The translations under genes were made by a program, and so were the position numbers. Under the pieces are notes generated by a model. It was given only the letters and a program-made list of their open reading frames with translations, was not told the origin of the DNA and did not search any database. A DNA stretch of 64,000 nt, taken from Sphingomonas sp. 8AM (GTDB taxonomy: Bacteria; Pseudomonadota; Alphaproteobacteria; Sphingomonadales; Sphingomonadaceae). Below, piece by piece: positions 29,727 to 39,164 of the stretch (position 1 is its first letter; every line of letters begins with the position of its first letter). The stretch is taken from NCBI RefSeq assembly GCF_902506455.1, contig NZ_LR733844.1, forward strand, positions 3,206,525 through 3,270,524. The letters run 5' to 3'.

Positions 29727-30613
29727 TGCGTGAACTGCTGGTCACCGGCGCGAACGGGCAGCTCGGGCAGGAGCTGCAACGCGCGCAGCTGCCCGAAGGC
29801 TGGCGGGTGGTGGCGCTCGACCGCGCCGCGCTCGACCTGACCGATCCGGCGGCGATCGCCGCGAAGGTGGCGGAGCGGCCATGGGCGGCGGTCATCAACG
29901 GCGCCGCCTATACCGCGGTGGACAAGGCCGAGAGCGATCAGGTCGCGGCATGGCAGGTCAATGCGCTCGCCCCCGCCGCCTTCGCATCGGCGTGTGCGAC
30001 GGCGGGCATCCCGCTGGTACAGGTGTCGACCGATTACGTCTTCCCGGGCGATCGTGACGGCGCATGGGCGGTCGACGATGCGGTCGCGCCGCCCGGCGTG
30101 TACGGCGCGTCGAAGCTGGGCGGCGAGCTGGCGGTGCGCACCAGCGGCGCGCGCCACGCGATCGTCCGCACCGCCTGGGTGGTGTCGGCGCACGGCAACA
30201 ATTTCGTCAAAACGATGCTGCGGGTCGGAGCGGAGCGTGGCGCCTTGCGCGTCGTCGCCGACCAGCACGGCAGCCCGACGAGCGCCGCCGACCTCGCCGA
30301 CGCACTGGTGCGCATCGCGGTGCGGCTGGCCGACGATGCCGCGGCGCCGACCGGCACCTTTCATTTCAGCAACGCCGGCGCGACGACCTGGGCGGGGTTC
30401 GCGGAAGAGATCTTCCGCCAGTCCGCCGCACGCGGCGGCGCCACCGCGACCGTCGAGCCGATCGCGACCAGCGAGTATCCGACCCCGGCGCGGCGACCCG
30501 CCAATTCCTTGCTCGCGCATGATGCGATCGAGCGCGCCTACGCTATTACCCCGCGCCCGTGGCACGATGCGCTGGGCGACATCCTCGACGAACTGATCGG
30601 AGCGAAGCAGTGA
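29726..30613 (+). CDS. rmlD: dTDP-4-dehydrorhamnose reductase
   Basis: Last enzyme of dTDP-L-rhamnose synthesis, an NAD(P)H-dependent reductase of 295 residues. The nucleotide loop [10 protein letters not shown], the [14 protein letters not shown] motif, STDYVFPGD and the YGASKLGGE active-site Tyr/Lys are all present. The start ATG 29726 overlaps the rmlB stop (TGATG). The stop overlaps the rmlA GTG start by four bases, so the operon is tightly coupled. Confidence 0.95.
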   Translation: MRELLVTGANGQLGQELQRAQLPEGWRVVALDRAALDLTDPAAIAAKVAERPWAAVINGAAYTAVDKAESDQVAAWQVNALAPAAFASACATAGIPLVQVSTDYVFPGDRDGAWAVDDAVAPPGVYGASKLGGELAVRTSGARHAIVRTAWVVSAHGNNFVKTMLRVGAERGALRVVADQHGSPTSAADLADALVRIAVRLADDAAAPTGTFHFSNAGATTWAGFAEEIFRQSAARGGATATVEPIATSEYPTPARRPANSLLAHDAIERAYAITPRPWHDALGDILDELIGAKQ

Positions 30614-31482
30614 AGGGCATCATCCTGGCGGGCGGATCGGGCACGCGGCTCCACCCGGCGACGCTGGCGGTCAACAAGCAGTTGCTGCCGGTTTATGACA
30701 AGCCGATGATCTATTATCCGCTGTCGGTGCTGATGCTCGCCGGCATCCGCGAGATCCTGATCATCTCCAGCCCGGAATATCTCGGCAACTACCAGCGGCT
30801 GTTCGGCGACGGCAGCGCGTTCGGGCTGTCGATCGCCTATGCCGAGCAGCCGCGCCCCGAGGGGCTGGCGCAGGCGTTCACGATCGGCGCCGACTTCATC
30901 GGCAGCGACAATGTCGCATTGGTGCTGGGCGACAACATCTTCTTCGGCGCGCACTTGACCGACCTGCTGGCCAGCGCGGTGGCGCGGACGCACGGTGCGA
31001 CGGTGTTCAGCTACCGCGTCGAGGACCCGGAACGCTATGGCGTGGTCGAGCTGGGCGGGAACGGCAAGGCGCTCAGTCTTGAGGAGAAGCCCACGCAGCC
31101 GAAGTCGAACCATGCGGTCACCGGCCTGTACTTCTACGACAATCGCGTCGTGGAGCTGGCGCGCAACCTCCAGCCGTCGGCGCGCGGCGAGCTGGAGATC
31201 ACCGATCTCAACCGGCTCTATATGGAGGCGGGCGACCTGTACGTCGAACAGATGGGGCGTGGCTATGCGTGGCTCGACACCGGCACGCACGACAGCCTGC
31301 TGGAAGCCGGCGAGTTCGTCCGCACGCTCCAGCATCGGCAGGGCATCCAGATCGCATGTCTGGAGGAGATCGCGTTCGAGATGGGCTTCATCACGGCCGA
31401 GCAGGCGCGCGCAGCGGGTGAGAAGTTCGTCAAGACCGCATATGGCCGCGCCATTCTGAGGGCGGTGGAAAGCCGGAACTGA
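30610..31482 (+). CDS. rmlA: Glucose-1-phosphate thymidylyltransferase
   Basis: First enzyme of the dTDP-L-rhamnose pathway, making dTDP-glucose; 290 residues. The N-terminal nucleotide-binding signature [33 protein letters not shown] and the metal-site VLGDNIFFG identify it, as do [21 protein letters not shown] and [13 protein letters not shown]. The start is GTG 30610, overlapping the rmlD stop. RmlA is usually inhibited by dTDP-rhamnose. Confidence 0.96.
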   Translation: MKGIILAGGSGTRLHPATLAVNKQLLPVYDKPMIYYPLSVLMLAGIREILIISSPEYLGNYQRLFGDGSAFGLSIAYAEQPRPEGLAQAFTIGADFIGSDNVALVLGDNIFFGAHLTDLLASAVARTHGATVFSYRVEDPERYGVVELGGNGKALSLEEKPTQPKSNHAVTGLYFYDNRVVELARNLQPSARGELEITDLNRLYMEAGDLYVEQMGRGYAWLDTGTHDSLLEAGEFVRTLQHRQGIQIACLEEIAFEMGFITAEQARAAGEKFVKTAYGRAILRAVESRN

Positions 31483-31749
31483 GAAGTAATTTTTTGCGCA
31501 GCCGCCGCGAATGGTCCCGGCAGCAACGGCGGGTCAGGTCAAGCGACGTCCGGCGGGGTGCGTGGCAAGGCGTGAGGCGCGACACGGCGCGCCGGGAGGG
31601 TCGAACGGTCGCGGCAGCTTTGCGGGCTGTTCCCAGACCTGACCCTCCCTCTGCTTCGGTCTGGCTGAACCAGAATCGTCAGCCGGATTTCGGTGCAGCG
31701 GCTTTCCCGTAACGATCTGACAAGGTCTCGGCTTTTTGGTGGTCTTTCG

Positions 31750-33216
31750 ATGAAGAAGATAAGTCCATCGCTCATCACGACAGCAGCGCTGGTCATCTCG
31801 AGTGCGATCAATTTCGTCGGAGTGATGATCTGGGTGCGTGCGTTGGGTCCGAAGGAATTTGGCATCTACGCCGTCCTGTCGGCGACGGCGCTGTTGCTTA
31901 ACTCGCTCCTGTTCGAGTGGGTTCGCTCCATCTCGGGGCGTTTGCTGTACGACTCGCGCGGACGGTATCTTCTGAACGCGGGCAAGTCGTACATCCTGTT
32001 CGGCATAACCCTTTCGCTTACAGCCATTCTATTGTTAAGCGCGTTGCTGATTTACACCCTGAATATCACATTGGGTGGTATCAGCTCCGATCTGGTCCTC
32101 TACGTTGCGGTATTTTGCGTAAGCGAAATGGTGCTTGGCTTGATCAACTCGATCAGCAGGGTCCGGAAGCTCTACTGGCAATATTTTACGGCGATGGTGC
32201 TAAGAGCGGTCCTGGTGATCCTTCTCGGCATTCTTTTCGTTCATTACTTCGGGCAGGGTGCGAAAGGACTCGCTCTGGCCACCTGCATTGGCCAGCTTGC
32301 GACCGCCTTGATCGTTATGGCGGCCGATCCAATCTGGCGGTCGGTAAAGCCCGCAACGATGATCAGGGCGTACACACGAAAGGACGTTGCCGAGCTGTTT
32401 TCCTTCGGGGCGCCGATGATGCTCAGCAACGGGATCGTCTACTTCGTCTCGGTGGCCGATCGGTACATCATTGCGGCATTTTCCGGCAGTCTGCTCGTCG
32501 GGTTTTACGTCGCGCCTCTTGATCTGACGAACAAGACCATCGGCGTTCTGATGCTTGCGCTGAATATCTCGTTCTATCCCAGCATCGTTCGCGCCTATGA
32601 GGATCATGGCAAGCTGGCGGCGACAAGGAAGCTTGATGAGAATTTCACCGGGCAGCTGTTGGCGCTGATCCTGCCGATCCTGATCATGGTCGCCTATCCA
32701 CAACAGGTCTGTGCGATCATGCTGGGTTCGAAGTTCGAGGCGAACTCAGCTCCCGTGTTGCCCGCACTCGCAATTTCGGTGGCGGTGCGATTGCTGATCG
32801 CCAATTACCTGATGCTGGTCTTTCAGCTCGAAAAGCGCATGACGGGGGTCATTGTCGTTCCCTTGATCACGCTCGCGCTCTTTCTTCCGATGGCGTTTTT
32901 CGGGGTCAAGCACAGCGGTATCGTCGGCGTCGCGCTTGCGGCCGCCATCTCGCAGATTTTGACGTTCGCGATCTGCGCGATGATGACGCGAAGGATCATG
33001 CGGACCGAGATGTTATCGAGAGACAACGTCATCGTCGTGACGCTTGGTGTGGCGCTGATCGCCGTATCGAAGTTGATCGCGGCGCCGGCCACGACCGGCG
33101 CCTTCCTCGCCCTCTGCTTCCTTGTTTCGGCACTCTTCGGCGCCGGACTCCTCATACTGGACGTTGGTGCGATCCGGCCAGGAAGGGATTACATCCGGAA
33201 GCGGCTCCCCTGGTGA
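31750..33216 (+). CDS. Wzx-like polysaccharide flippase
   Basis: Membrane protein of the oligosaccharide flippase (MATE/MOP) superfamily, 488 residues with about 12-14 helices, expected to flip undecaprenyl-linked repeat units to the periplasm. The N-terminal region SALVISSAINFVGVMIWVRALGPKEFGIYAVLSATALL is typical, and a second homologous half begins at FSFGAPMMLSNGIVYFVSVADRYIIAAFSG. ATG 31750 is chosen over 31693. It is AT-richer than the rml genes and is separated from rmlA by 267 bases, so it may have its own promoter. Together with the Wzy-like protein and GT2 it points to a Wzx/Wzy-dependent glycan. Confidence 0.85.
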   Translation: MKKISPSLITTAALVISSAINFVGVMIWVRALGPKEFGIYAVLSATALLLNSLLFEWVRSISGRLLYDSRGRYLLNAGKSYILFGITLSLTAILLLSALLIYTLNITLGGISSDLVLYVAVFCVSEMVLGLINSISRVRKLYWQYFTAMVLRAVLVILLGILFVHYFGQGAKGLALATCIGQLATALIVMAADPIWRSVKPATMIRAYTRKDVAELFSFGAPMMLSNGIVYFVSVADRYIIAAFSGSLLVGFYVAPLDLTNKTIGVLMLALNISFYPSIVRAYEDHGKLAATRKLDENFTGQLLALILPILIMVAYPQQVCAIMLGSKFEANSAPVLPALAISVAVRLLIANYLMLVFQLEKRMTGVIVVPLITLALFLPMAFFGVKHSGIVGVALAAAISQILTFAICAMMTRRIMRTEMLSRDNVIVVTLGVALIAVSKLIAAPATTGAFLALCFLVSALFGAGLLILDVGAIRPGRDYIRKRLPW

Positions 33217-33431
33217 CACGAAGGCGCCGAACCAGATCGGTGCGGCCGACCACGGCAATGTGCTGAGGGTTCGCGATCAGCGGTGCCTTATGCGGATCGG
33301 TGATCGGCGTGGCCTGGCAGCTCTTCGGAAGGACGGCGAGAGATCCGCTGCCCGGACGGCTGACGCCCCATGTACGGCGGCGTTGCAAGTCGGGCCGGCG
33401 CTCAGCGCCCGACGCGCGCCGGGAGTGTAAT

Positions 33432-33469
33432 CAAAAACCGTCCGGGCGCGCCGTAGCGCTGCCCGGACA
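33432..33469 (-). terminator. Intrinsic terminator after the ferritin-like genes
   Basis: GTCCGGGC (33440-33447) pairs with GCCCGGAC (33461-33468), with an inner GCGC/GCGC extension. On the minus strand it is followed by GGTTTTTGATT, matching a terminator just past the stop at 33,480; it may also stop wzx transcripts. Confidence 0.7.
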
Positions 33470-33479
33470 GTCAGAACCC

Positions 33480-34532
33480 TTACGACGAAAGGCCGACGCG
33501 CAATGCGGCGTTGGGGTTGTTCGTGCCGTTCGGGAAGAAGCCGCCGCCGGTGCGGTTGGCGCCGGTCGCGTTCAGGTACACGATGTTATGCACCTGCTCG
33601 CTGCTGCGGCTGTAGGCGAGGCCGTTGACGTTCGCCGGCACCAGGTTGGCGGCCTTGTTGTCGTCGACCAGCCCCTGATCGTCGTCGGAACCGATCCCGC
33701 GCACCGCATCGTCGGTCGGCTTGCCGTCGAGCGCGTCGCGCGCGTCGGAGATCTTGGTCGTCGCGGTGATGAGCGCGGTGGTCGACATGCCCTTGGCATA
33801 GAGGACCGTGCGCACGATCCCGGCGTGATAGGCTTCAGCTGCGAGAATCCCCGCCGCCGCTTCCAGATAGGTCTTGTTGGTCAGCAATGGCGCGGCGCCC
33901 TTGTAGGCGGTGACGCCGACATCCTCGAACAGGAACGCCGCGAGCAGGAAGTTCTCGGGCGAGCCATAGGGATCGAACGTATCGGTCATCGTGATGACCC
34001 CTGCCGCGCGCGCCGCTGCGGTGAAGGCGCCGTTCGCGCCGCCGTCGATGTTGATGTTGGGCATCGCCACTGCCGCCGAACCGAGCGCCGAGCGCAGGAA
34101 AGCGACGTGCGCCGCCTCGTCCGCAGCGATTTCGCGGGCATAGGCGCCGACCATGCGGTCGTTCGCGAAATTGACCTTTGCCCCGCCGGTGACGGTGCCG
34201 CCGGCGGTGCCGGTGCCGCTGGCGGTCTGCGCGGCGGACAGGCCGGTGCCGTTGACCGCGTAGAGATAGAATTGCGCCTCGAGATATTCGAGGTTGAGCG
34301 CAAGGTTCAACACGTCGCTGTCGGTGATCGCGGTCGGAGTCGGCGTGGGGGTCGGCGACGGCGTGGGCGTCGGGTCGGTCGTGTCGCCATAGTCGCCATA
34401 GCAGCCCGACAGCAACGACGCGCCGCCCAGCAGCACGGCACCGCCACCGGCCGCCTTGAGGAAGCCGCGGCGCGCGGCACGTCGCGCATCGGCGGCGGAC
34501 AGGATTTCGAGAGCCTTGAACGGGTCGATCAT
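33480..34532 (-). CDS. Ferritin-like domain protein, Tat-exported lipoprotein-like
   Basis: Exported protein of 350 residues with a ferritin-like four-helix core (Ferritin_2-type). The N-terminus has a twin-arginine signal ([11 protein letters not shown] around residues 21-31) ending in a possible lipobox (LLSGC, Cys44), then a Thr-Pro linker (about 51-68). Candidate di-iron ligands are the Glu in [11 protein letters not shown], the Glu/His in [14 protein letters not shown], the Glu in [10 protein letters not shown] and EAYHAGIVR. Physiological role is unknown. It is a paralogue of the next gene (51 bases upstream), sharing [23 protein letters not shown]. Both are divergent from an ECF sigma factor. 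Confidence 0.82.
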   Translation of the reverse strand: MIDPFKALEILSAADARRAARRGFLKAAGGGAVLLGGASLLSGCYGDYGDTTDPTPTPSPTPTPTPTAITDSDVLNLALNLEYLEAQFYLYAVNGTGLSAAQTASGTGTAGGTVTGGAKVNFANDRMVGAYAREIAADEAAHVAFLRSALGSAAVAMPNINIDGGANGAFTAAARAAGVITMTDTFDPYGSPENFLLAAFLFEDVGVTAYKGAAPLLTNKTYLEAAAGILAAEAYHAGIVRTVLYAKGMSTTALITATTKISDARDALDGKPTDDAVRGIGSDDDQGLVDDNKAANLVPANVNGLAYSRSSEQVHNIVYLNATGANRTGGGFFPNGTNNPNAALRVGLSS

Positions 34533-34583
34533 GGAAAATTCCTTGCAAGCATCACGGGAACATCATCGGGCGCGTCGCCGCGC

Positions 34584-35579
34584 TCAGGTGGTCGACTTGA
34601 TGTTTCCGTTGACGCCGTTGGGGAAGAAGCCGCCCATCGTCGCGGTGCCCGCGTTCAGATAGACGATGTTGAGCACCTGTCCCGGCGTGCGGCTGAACGC
34701 GAGGCCGTTGCTGTTGAGCGGCGACAGATTGGCGGTCAGCGTATCGTCCGACCCGGAAGGCTTGATGCCCTGATCGTCGACGGGGCCGATGCCGCGCACC
34801 TTGTCCTCGGCCGGCGCGCCGTCGAGCGAATCGCGCGCGGCGGCGATCAGCTCGGTGGCGTCGATCAGCCCCTGCACGCCCTTCGAATAGAGCGTCGTCC
34901 GCACGATCGCGGCGTGATACGCCTCCACCGCCAGGATGCCCGCAGCGGCCTCAAGGAAGGTCTTGTTGCTGAGCAACGGCGCCGCGCCCTTGTAGGCGGT
35001 CACGCCGACGTCCTCGAAGATGAACGCGCCGAGCAGGAAGTCGGTCGGCGAAGCATAGGGGTTGAAGATCCCGGTGGTCTTGTCGACCACCCCCGCGGCG
35101 CGTGCGGCGGCGGTGAACGGTCCGTTTGCGTCGCCGCTGATGTTGATGTTCGGCATCGCGACCGCGGCGGTGCCGAGCGCGGTGCGCAGGAACTTGACGT
35201 GCGCCAGCTCGTCGGCGGCGATCTCGCGCGCATAGGCGCCGACCAGCGGATCGTCGGTGAACGTCACCGGCGCGCCGCCGATGACGGTGCCGCCGGCCGT
35301 GCCGCTGCCGCTGGCGGTCAGGTCGCTGCTCAGCCCGCTGCCGTTGACGGCGTAGAGATAGAATTGCGCCTCGAGATATTCGAGGTTCAGCGCGAAATTG
35401 AGCACGTCGCTGTCGGTCACGCTGGTCTGTGCCAGTGCCGGATCGGCATAGGCGAAGGCGCTGCCGACCGCGGCAGCCCCCAGCGCGGCGGTGAAGAAGG
35501 CACGACGGTTATCACGCCGTCGGGCGCGACCGTCAAAGGTCTCGATCAGAAGATCCTGTTCGGTTCGGGCGTCTTGCAT
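34584..35579 (-). CDS. Ferritin-like domain protein, Tat-exported
   Basis: Paralogue of the downstream gene, 331 residues. The Tat motif is NRRAFFTAALG (residues 24-34), with cleavage expected after YADPALA, and there is no lipobox, so this copy should be soluble in the periplasm while its twin may be membrane-bound. The helical core keeps the same Glu/His positions ([41 protein letters not shown]), and both proteins end with a [11 protein letters not shown] motif. Start is ATG 35579; the reading back to 35636 is less likely. Promoter must lie in the 147-base gap shared with the sigma gene. Confidence 0.82.
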   Translation of the reverse strand: MQDARTEQDLLIETFDGRARRRDNRRAFFTAALGAAAVGSAFAYADPALAQTSVTDSDVLNFALNLEYLEAQFYLYAVNGSGLSSDLTASGSGTAGGTVIGGAPVTFTDDPLVGAYAREIAADELAHVKFLRTALGTAAVAMPNINISGDANGPFTAAARAAGVVDKTTGIFNPYASPTDFLLGAFIFEDVGVTAYKGAAPLLSNKTFLEAAAGILAVEAYHAAIVRTTLYSKGVQGLIDATELIAAARDSLDGAPAEDKVRGIGPVDDQGIKPSGSDDTLTANLSPLNSNGLAFSRTPGQVLNIVYLNAGTATMGGFFPNGVNGNIKSTT

Positions 35580-35642
35580 CGTCACTTCGCACCTCCCACA
35601 ACCCACGGGGCGGACACGAAGCGTCTTCCTCGACATGGGTAA

Positions 35643-35708
35643 GATCAGGTACGAGGCCTGACTGGATCAGGATGCAGGGTCGGTAAAAAGAATCTTAAGA
35701 TCTGATCC
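35643..35708. promoter_or_regulatory. Repeat-rich divergent control region
   Basis: GATCAGG occurs at 35643 and 35665, the latter within GGATCAG, which is the inverse of CTGATCC at 35702-35708. A perfect ATCTTAAGAT palindrome lies at 35692-35701. Possible operator or ECF-dependent promoter elements, unproven. Confidence 0.35.
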
Positions 35709-35726
35709 TGTTGGTGGAGGGACGCG

Positions 35727-36311
35727 GTGACGGCGAGCGAGACGCAGGCGGCGGAGACGCGAAGAGCGACGCTGGTCGCCGCTTTGACCATGAGCGCGAC
35801 GGGCGACCGCGCGGCGTTTCGCCGCGTCTACGACCTGACGGCCGCGAAGCTTTTCGGGATCTGCCTGCGTATCTGTGGCGAGCGACAGGCCGCGGAGGAC
35901 GTGTTGCAGGAAGTGTATGTGATCGTGTGGCGCCGTGCCGCCGCCTATCGGCCGGAGCGTAGCCATCCCGTAACCTGGCTGGCGACGATCGCGCGCAATC
36001 GCGCGCTCGACTGGCGTCGGTCGCCGCGCGGGCGGGCGTTCGCCCCGGTGCCCGAAGGCGAGGCCGGCGCCGCGGTCGACGATGCGCCGCGCGCCGATGA
36101 GGCGCTGCTCGCGCTCGAGGACGGCCGGCTGCTCGATCACTGCCTCGACGAACTTGACGATCGGCCGCGCCACGCGATCCGCTCGGCCTTCCTCGACGGG
36201 CTGACCTATGCCGATGTCGCCGGGCGCGCGGGCGTGCCGCTTCCGACGATGAAAAGCATCATCCGCCGCGCGCTGATCCGTTTGCGGGAGTGTCTGAACG
36301 ATGACGCCTGA
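35727..36311 (+). CDS. ECF-type RNA polymerase sigma factor
   Basis: Sigma-70 family factor of 194 residues with region 2 (AAFRRVYDLTAAKLFGICLRICGERQAAEDVLQEVYVIVW) and region 4 (LDELDDRPRHAIRSAFLDGLTYADVAGRAGVPLPTMKSIIRRALIRL), and no region 3 or 1, which defines the ECF class. It resembles the SigK group often paired with RskA anti-sigma factors. GTG 35727 is the start; the stop overlaps the anti-sigma start by 11 bases. Likely targets are its own operon and the ferritin-like genes (inference from position). Confidence 0.9.
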   Translation: MTASETQAAETRRATLVAALTMSATGDRAAFRRVYDLTAAKLFGICLRICGERQAAEDVLQEVYVIVWRRAAAYRPERSHPVTWLATIARNRALDWRRSPRGRAFAPVPEGEAGAAVDDAPRADEALLALEDGRLLDHCLDELDDRPRHAIRSAFLDGLTYADVAGRAGVPLPTMKSIIRRALIRLRECLNDDA

Positions 36312-37005
36312 CGATCGCCTGCTGGCTGCCGAATGGGTGATCGGCCTGCTTTCGCCGACGGAGTCGGCGGCGGTCGAGGCGCGCTGCGCGCAGGATGCCG
36401 CATTTGCCGCGGAGGTCGACTGGTGGGAGGCGCGGCTCGCGCCCTTGTTGGCGCACTATCGCGAGGTGCCGCCGCCGCCGCATCTCGCGGAGCGGATCGA
36501 GGCGCTGCTGACGCTGCCGTCCGTTCCGGTGCGGGCTGGCCGCGTGCACTGGCGATCGCTGGCGATCGGCGCGACCGGCGGCGCGATCGCGGCGTCGTTC
36601 GCGGCGTGGCTGCTCGTTCCTGTCGCGGTTCCGCCCCCCGCCCCGCCGGTGGCAGTCCCGGCACGACCGGTCGGGCTGATGATCGCGCAGCTCGCCTGGA
36701 CCGAGCCGCTGAAGGTGCCTGCGCCGGTGGCGATCGTCGAGCCGGCGACCGGATCGGTGCGGCTGACGCGCGGCGTCGACACGCCCGCCGGGCGCGACGG
36801 CCAGCTGTGGCGGATCCCGGCCGGCGGGAAGCCGGTGTCGCTGGGGCTGCTGCCGCGTGGCGACACCCGCGCGGTGCGCGTGGCGCAGGCGAACCTGCCG
36901 AGCGCGGGCAGCACGCTGGCGATCTCGATCGAGCCGCGCGGCGGGTCGCCGACCGGTCAGCCGACCGGCCCCGTCGTCGCCGCCGGCACGATCGAACAAT
37001 GGTGA
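36301..37005 (+). CDS. RskA-like membrane anti-sigma factor
   Basis: Single-pass membrane protein of 234 residues. The cytoplasmic N-terminus has the anti-sigma zinc-less fold start (LLAAEWVIGLLSPTESAAVEARCAQDAAFAAEVDWWEARL), a membrane helix follows (AIGATGGAIAASFAAWLLVPVAV), and the periplasmic part holds the RskA domain (LWRIPAGGKPVSLGLLP, then LAISIEPRGGSPTGQPTGPVVAAG). The overlap with the sigma gene implies coupling, so the two form a regulator/anti-regulator unit, with release of the sigma factor by a membrane or periplasmic signal. Confidence 0.88.
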   Translation: MTPDDRLLAAEWVIGLLSPTESAAVEARCAQDAAFAAEVDWWEARLAPLLAHYREVPPPPHLAERIEALLTLPSVPVRAGRVHWRSLAIGATGGAIAASFAAWLLVPVAVPPPAPPVAVPARPVGLMIAQLAWTEPLKVPAPVAIVEPATGSVRLTRGVDTPAGRDGQLWRIPAGGKPVSLGLLPRGDTRAVRVAQANLPSAGSTLAISIEPRGGSPTGQPTGPVVAAGTIEQW

Positions 37006-37154
37006 GCGGCGGGGCCGTGCCGCTGGCTCGATCGTGCTCCGACGCACGCGGGAAACCGTTTTGTTGGCAAGGCCTTCCGGCAAAATCTTGATCTGAATTT
37101 GTTTACGAAGCCGGGTTAGTACCGGCGCCTGTGGAATCGAGGCAGACAGGCGCC

Positions 37155-39164
37155 ATGTGGCTGAAGAACGTCATCGCCGATCGCGGCGGCGGCGTCAGCG
37201 TGCTTGCCGCCCTGTCGCTGGTCTGCGTGATCGGCATGGGCAGCTTCGCGGTCGACCTCAACCGCGGCTATGAGATGATGGTCTCCAACCAACGCGTCGC
37301 CGACATGGCGGCGCTGGCGGCGGGGGTCGCATATGGCGCGGCGAAGAACGAGGCGATCCTGCAGCCGACCGCGCAGGATCTCGCCACCGTCCACGGTATC
37401 ACGGGCGGCACTGTCGTCGCGAAGCTGGTGACCGACGTGCCTACTCCCGGCGCCAAGGCGGTGCAGGTGACGATCACCATGCCGCTGACCGTCACGATCG
37501 GACGTGTGCTCGGCGTCGGCGCGAGCTTTCCGGTCAGCACCACCGCGACCGCGAGCCTTGCCACGCAGACGACCGCCGGCTGCATCGTCGGTCTGGCGAA
37601 TTCGGGCAATGCGATCGAGACGCAGGGCGGTGCCACGATCAACGCGCCGGCCTGCACCGTCGGCGGCGTCGGGACGGTCGCGAACAACGGCAACGGGATC
37701 ACCGCGAAGAACATCATCTCGGGTGCGGGCGACATCGTGAACAATTACGGCACCCTCACCGCCGACCTGCTCCGCTACGCCGGCAGTTTCACCAATCCCG
37801 ACTGGAACAACAATGTGCCCGCCGCCGACAAGCGCGTGAAGCAAAGCTCGACCGTCAGCGATCCGCTCGCCGACAACCTCGATCTCGGCAGCGCGCGCTC
37901 GCTGCTCGGCACGTGGCGTACCCCGGTGACGCTCGCCAATCCGACCACGCTGGCCGGCGGCGCGGTGTGGACGTTCAGCAGTACGCCGTCCGCGGCGGTT
38001 GCCGGGTTCCGCAAGGGGGGCAGCAGCAACTTCACCGTTCCCGCCGGCAATTACACGATCGATACGCTGTCGATCGGCGACAGCATGACCGTGACCTTCA
38101 GCCCCGGTTCGACGGTGACGGTCGCGCGCGGGGTGACGATCGGCGCCTCAACGGTCGTGTTCGGCGACGGCATCTACCGGATCAACGGGGGGTTTTCGAG
38201 CGGGTCGACCGGCGTCACCTTCGGCGACGGCGAGTTGTCGATCGGGCAGGGGACGGTCAGCTTCGCGGGTACCAACCGCATCGGCAACAGCATTGTGACG
38301 ATCAACGCGCCGCTGTCGATCGGCGGTGGCGCGACGCTGACGATGGGGGCGGGCGCGCATGCGTTCGGCGGGATTTCGGTCGGTGGCGGCAGCTGGCTGA
38401 CGCTGGGTGCCGGCGCGCTCGACGTTACCGGCGCGATCTCGGTCGCCGGCGACTCGACGATCATCGCGGGCGCGGGCGACGTCACGCTCTCCAATCCCGG
38501 GGCGAAGGCGATCGACCTGAGCGGCAGCGGGCGCTTTTTCATGGGCGACGGCCGCTTCAGCGCCAATGGCTCGATCGTCACCGCGGGCGGCAGCCGGCTG
38601 GTGTTCGGAAAGACCGCCAATCACCTCGTCAACGGGGACCTGTCGATCGCGGGATCGGTGCTGTTCGGCGCCGGCCGCTATACGGTGAAGGGCAATTTCG
38701 TGAACGGTACCGGCGGCACGACCTGGCCCTACACCTCGCCGATCAACAACCAGACGTGGGGCGATTATCTCGAGGGCACCAGCGTCTCCGGCTATGACAT
38801 GGCCGGGGTCAACGTCACCTTCATCCTGTCCGGGACGATCAATCTCGCCGGCGGCGCCAAGACGCTGCTGATCGCACCGGCGACCACCACGACCAACGGT
38901 GCGATCGCCGACATGCTGATCGACAGCCTGACCTCGACCGACACCAACTGGAGCGGCGGCGCGACCAGCGTGTTCAGCGGTGCGGTCCATCTCCCCAATT
39001 CGGCGCTGACCAGCAGCGGCGGCAATGCGACGCAGGCCGGGGTACGCTGCTTCATGCTCGTGGCGTATCGCGTGACGCTCACCGGCGGCGCCACCGCCGG
39101 ATCGACCTGCTCCGGGATCGGCGCCAGCGGCGGGGGCAGCGGGACGGTGGACCTGATCTCATGA
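37155..39164 (+). CDS. TadG-like pilus protein with long solenoid-like repeat domain
   Basis: Protein of about 669 residues. The N-terminal 60 residues are TadG/TadE-like: a charged start, GGGVSVLAALSLVCVIGMGSFAVDLNRG as a membrane helix, then QRVADMAALAAGVAYG, typical of pseudopilin-like Tad proteins. From about residue 140 onward it has short Gly/Thr/Ser-rich repeats with recurring FGDG, TIGAST, ISVGGG and TLTMGAG turns, suggesting a beta-solenoid exposed outside the membrane. Cysteines are few. I chose ATG 37155; GTG 37131 is possible. The stop overlaps the next gene by four bases. Function of the repeat domain is unknown; adhesion is a guess. Confidence 0.7.
   Translation: MWLKNVIADRGGGVSVLAALSLVCVIGMGSFAVDLNRGYEMMVSNQRVADMAALAAGVAYGAAKNEAILQPTAQDLATVHGITGGTVVAKLVTDVPTPGAKAVQVTITMPLTVTIGRVLGVGASFPVSTTATASLATQTTAGCIVGLANSGNAIETQGGATINAPACTVGGVGTVANNGNGITAKNIISGAGDIVNNYGTLTADLLRYAGSFTNPDWNNNVPAADKRVKQSSTVSDPLADNLDLGSARSLLGTWRTPVTLANPTTLAGGAVWTFSSTPSAAVAGFRKGGSSNFTVPAGNYTIDTLSIGDSMTVTFSPGSTVTVARGVTIGASTVVFGDGIYRINGGFSSGSTGVTFGDGELSIGQGTVSFAGTNRIGNSIVTINAPLSIGGGATLTMGAGAHAFGGISVGGGSWLTLGAGALDVTGAISVAGDSTIIAGAGDVTLSNPGAKAIDLSGSGRFFMGDGRFSANGSIVTAGGSRLVFGKTANHLVNGDLSIAGSVLFGAGRYTVKGNFVNGTGGTTWPYTSPINNQTWGDYLEGTSVSGYDMAGVNVTFILSGTINLAGGAKTLLIAPATTTTNGAIADMLIDSLTSTDTNWSGGATSVFSGAVHLPNSALTSSGGNATQAGVRCFMLVAYRVTLTGGATAGSTCSGIGASGGGSGTVDLIS

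Noticed and set aside
31483..31749. Small gene between rmlA and the flippase
   Set aside because: Only arginine-rich frames without ribosome sites; treated as intergenic.
33217..33479. Minus-strand frame reading HIAVVGRTDLVRRLRV
   Set aside because: Coherent-looking but lacks a start, ribosome site and a family I could recognise; probably chance.
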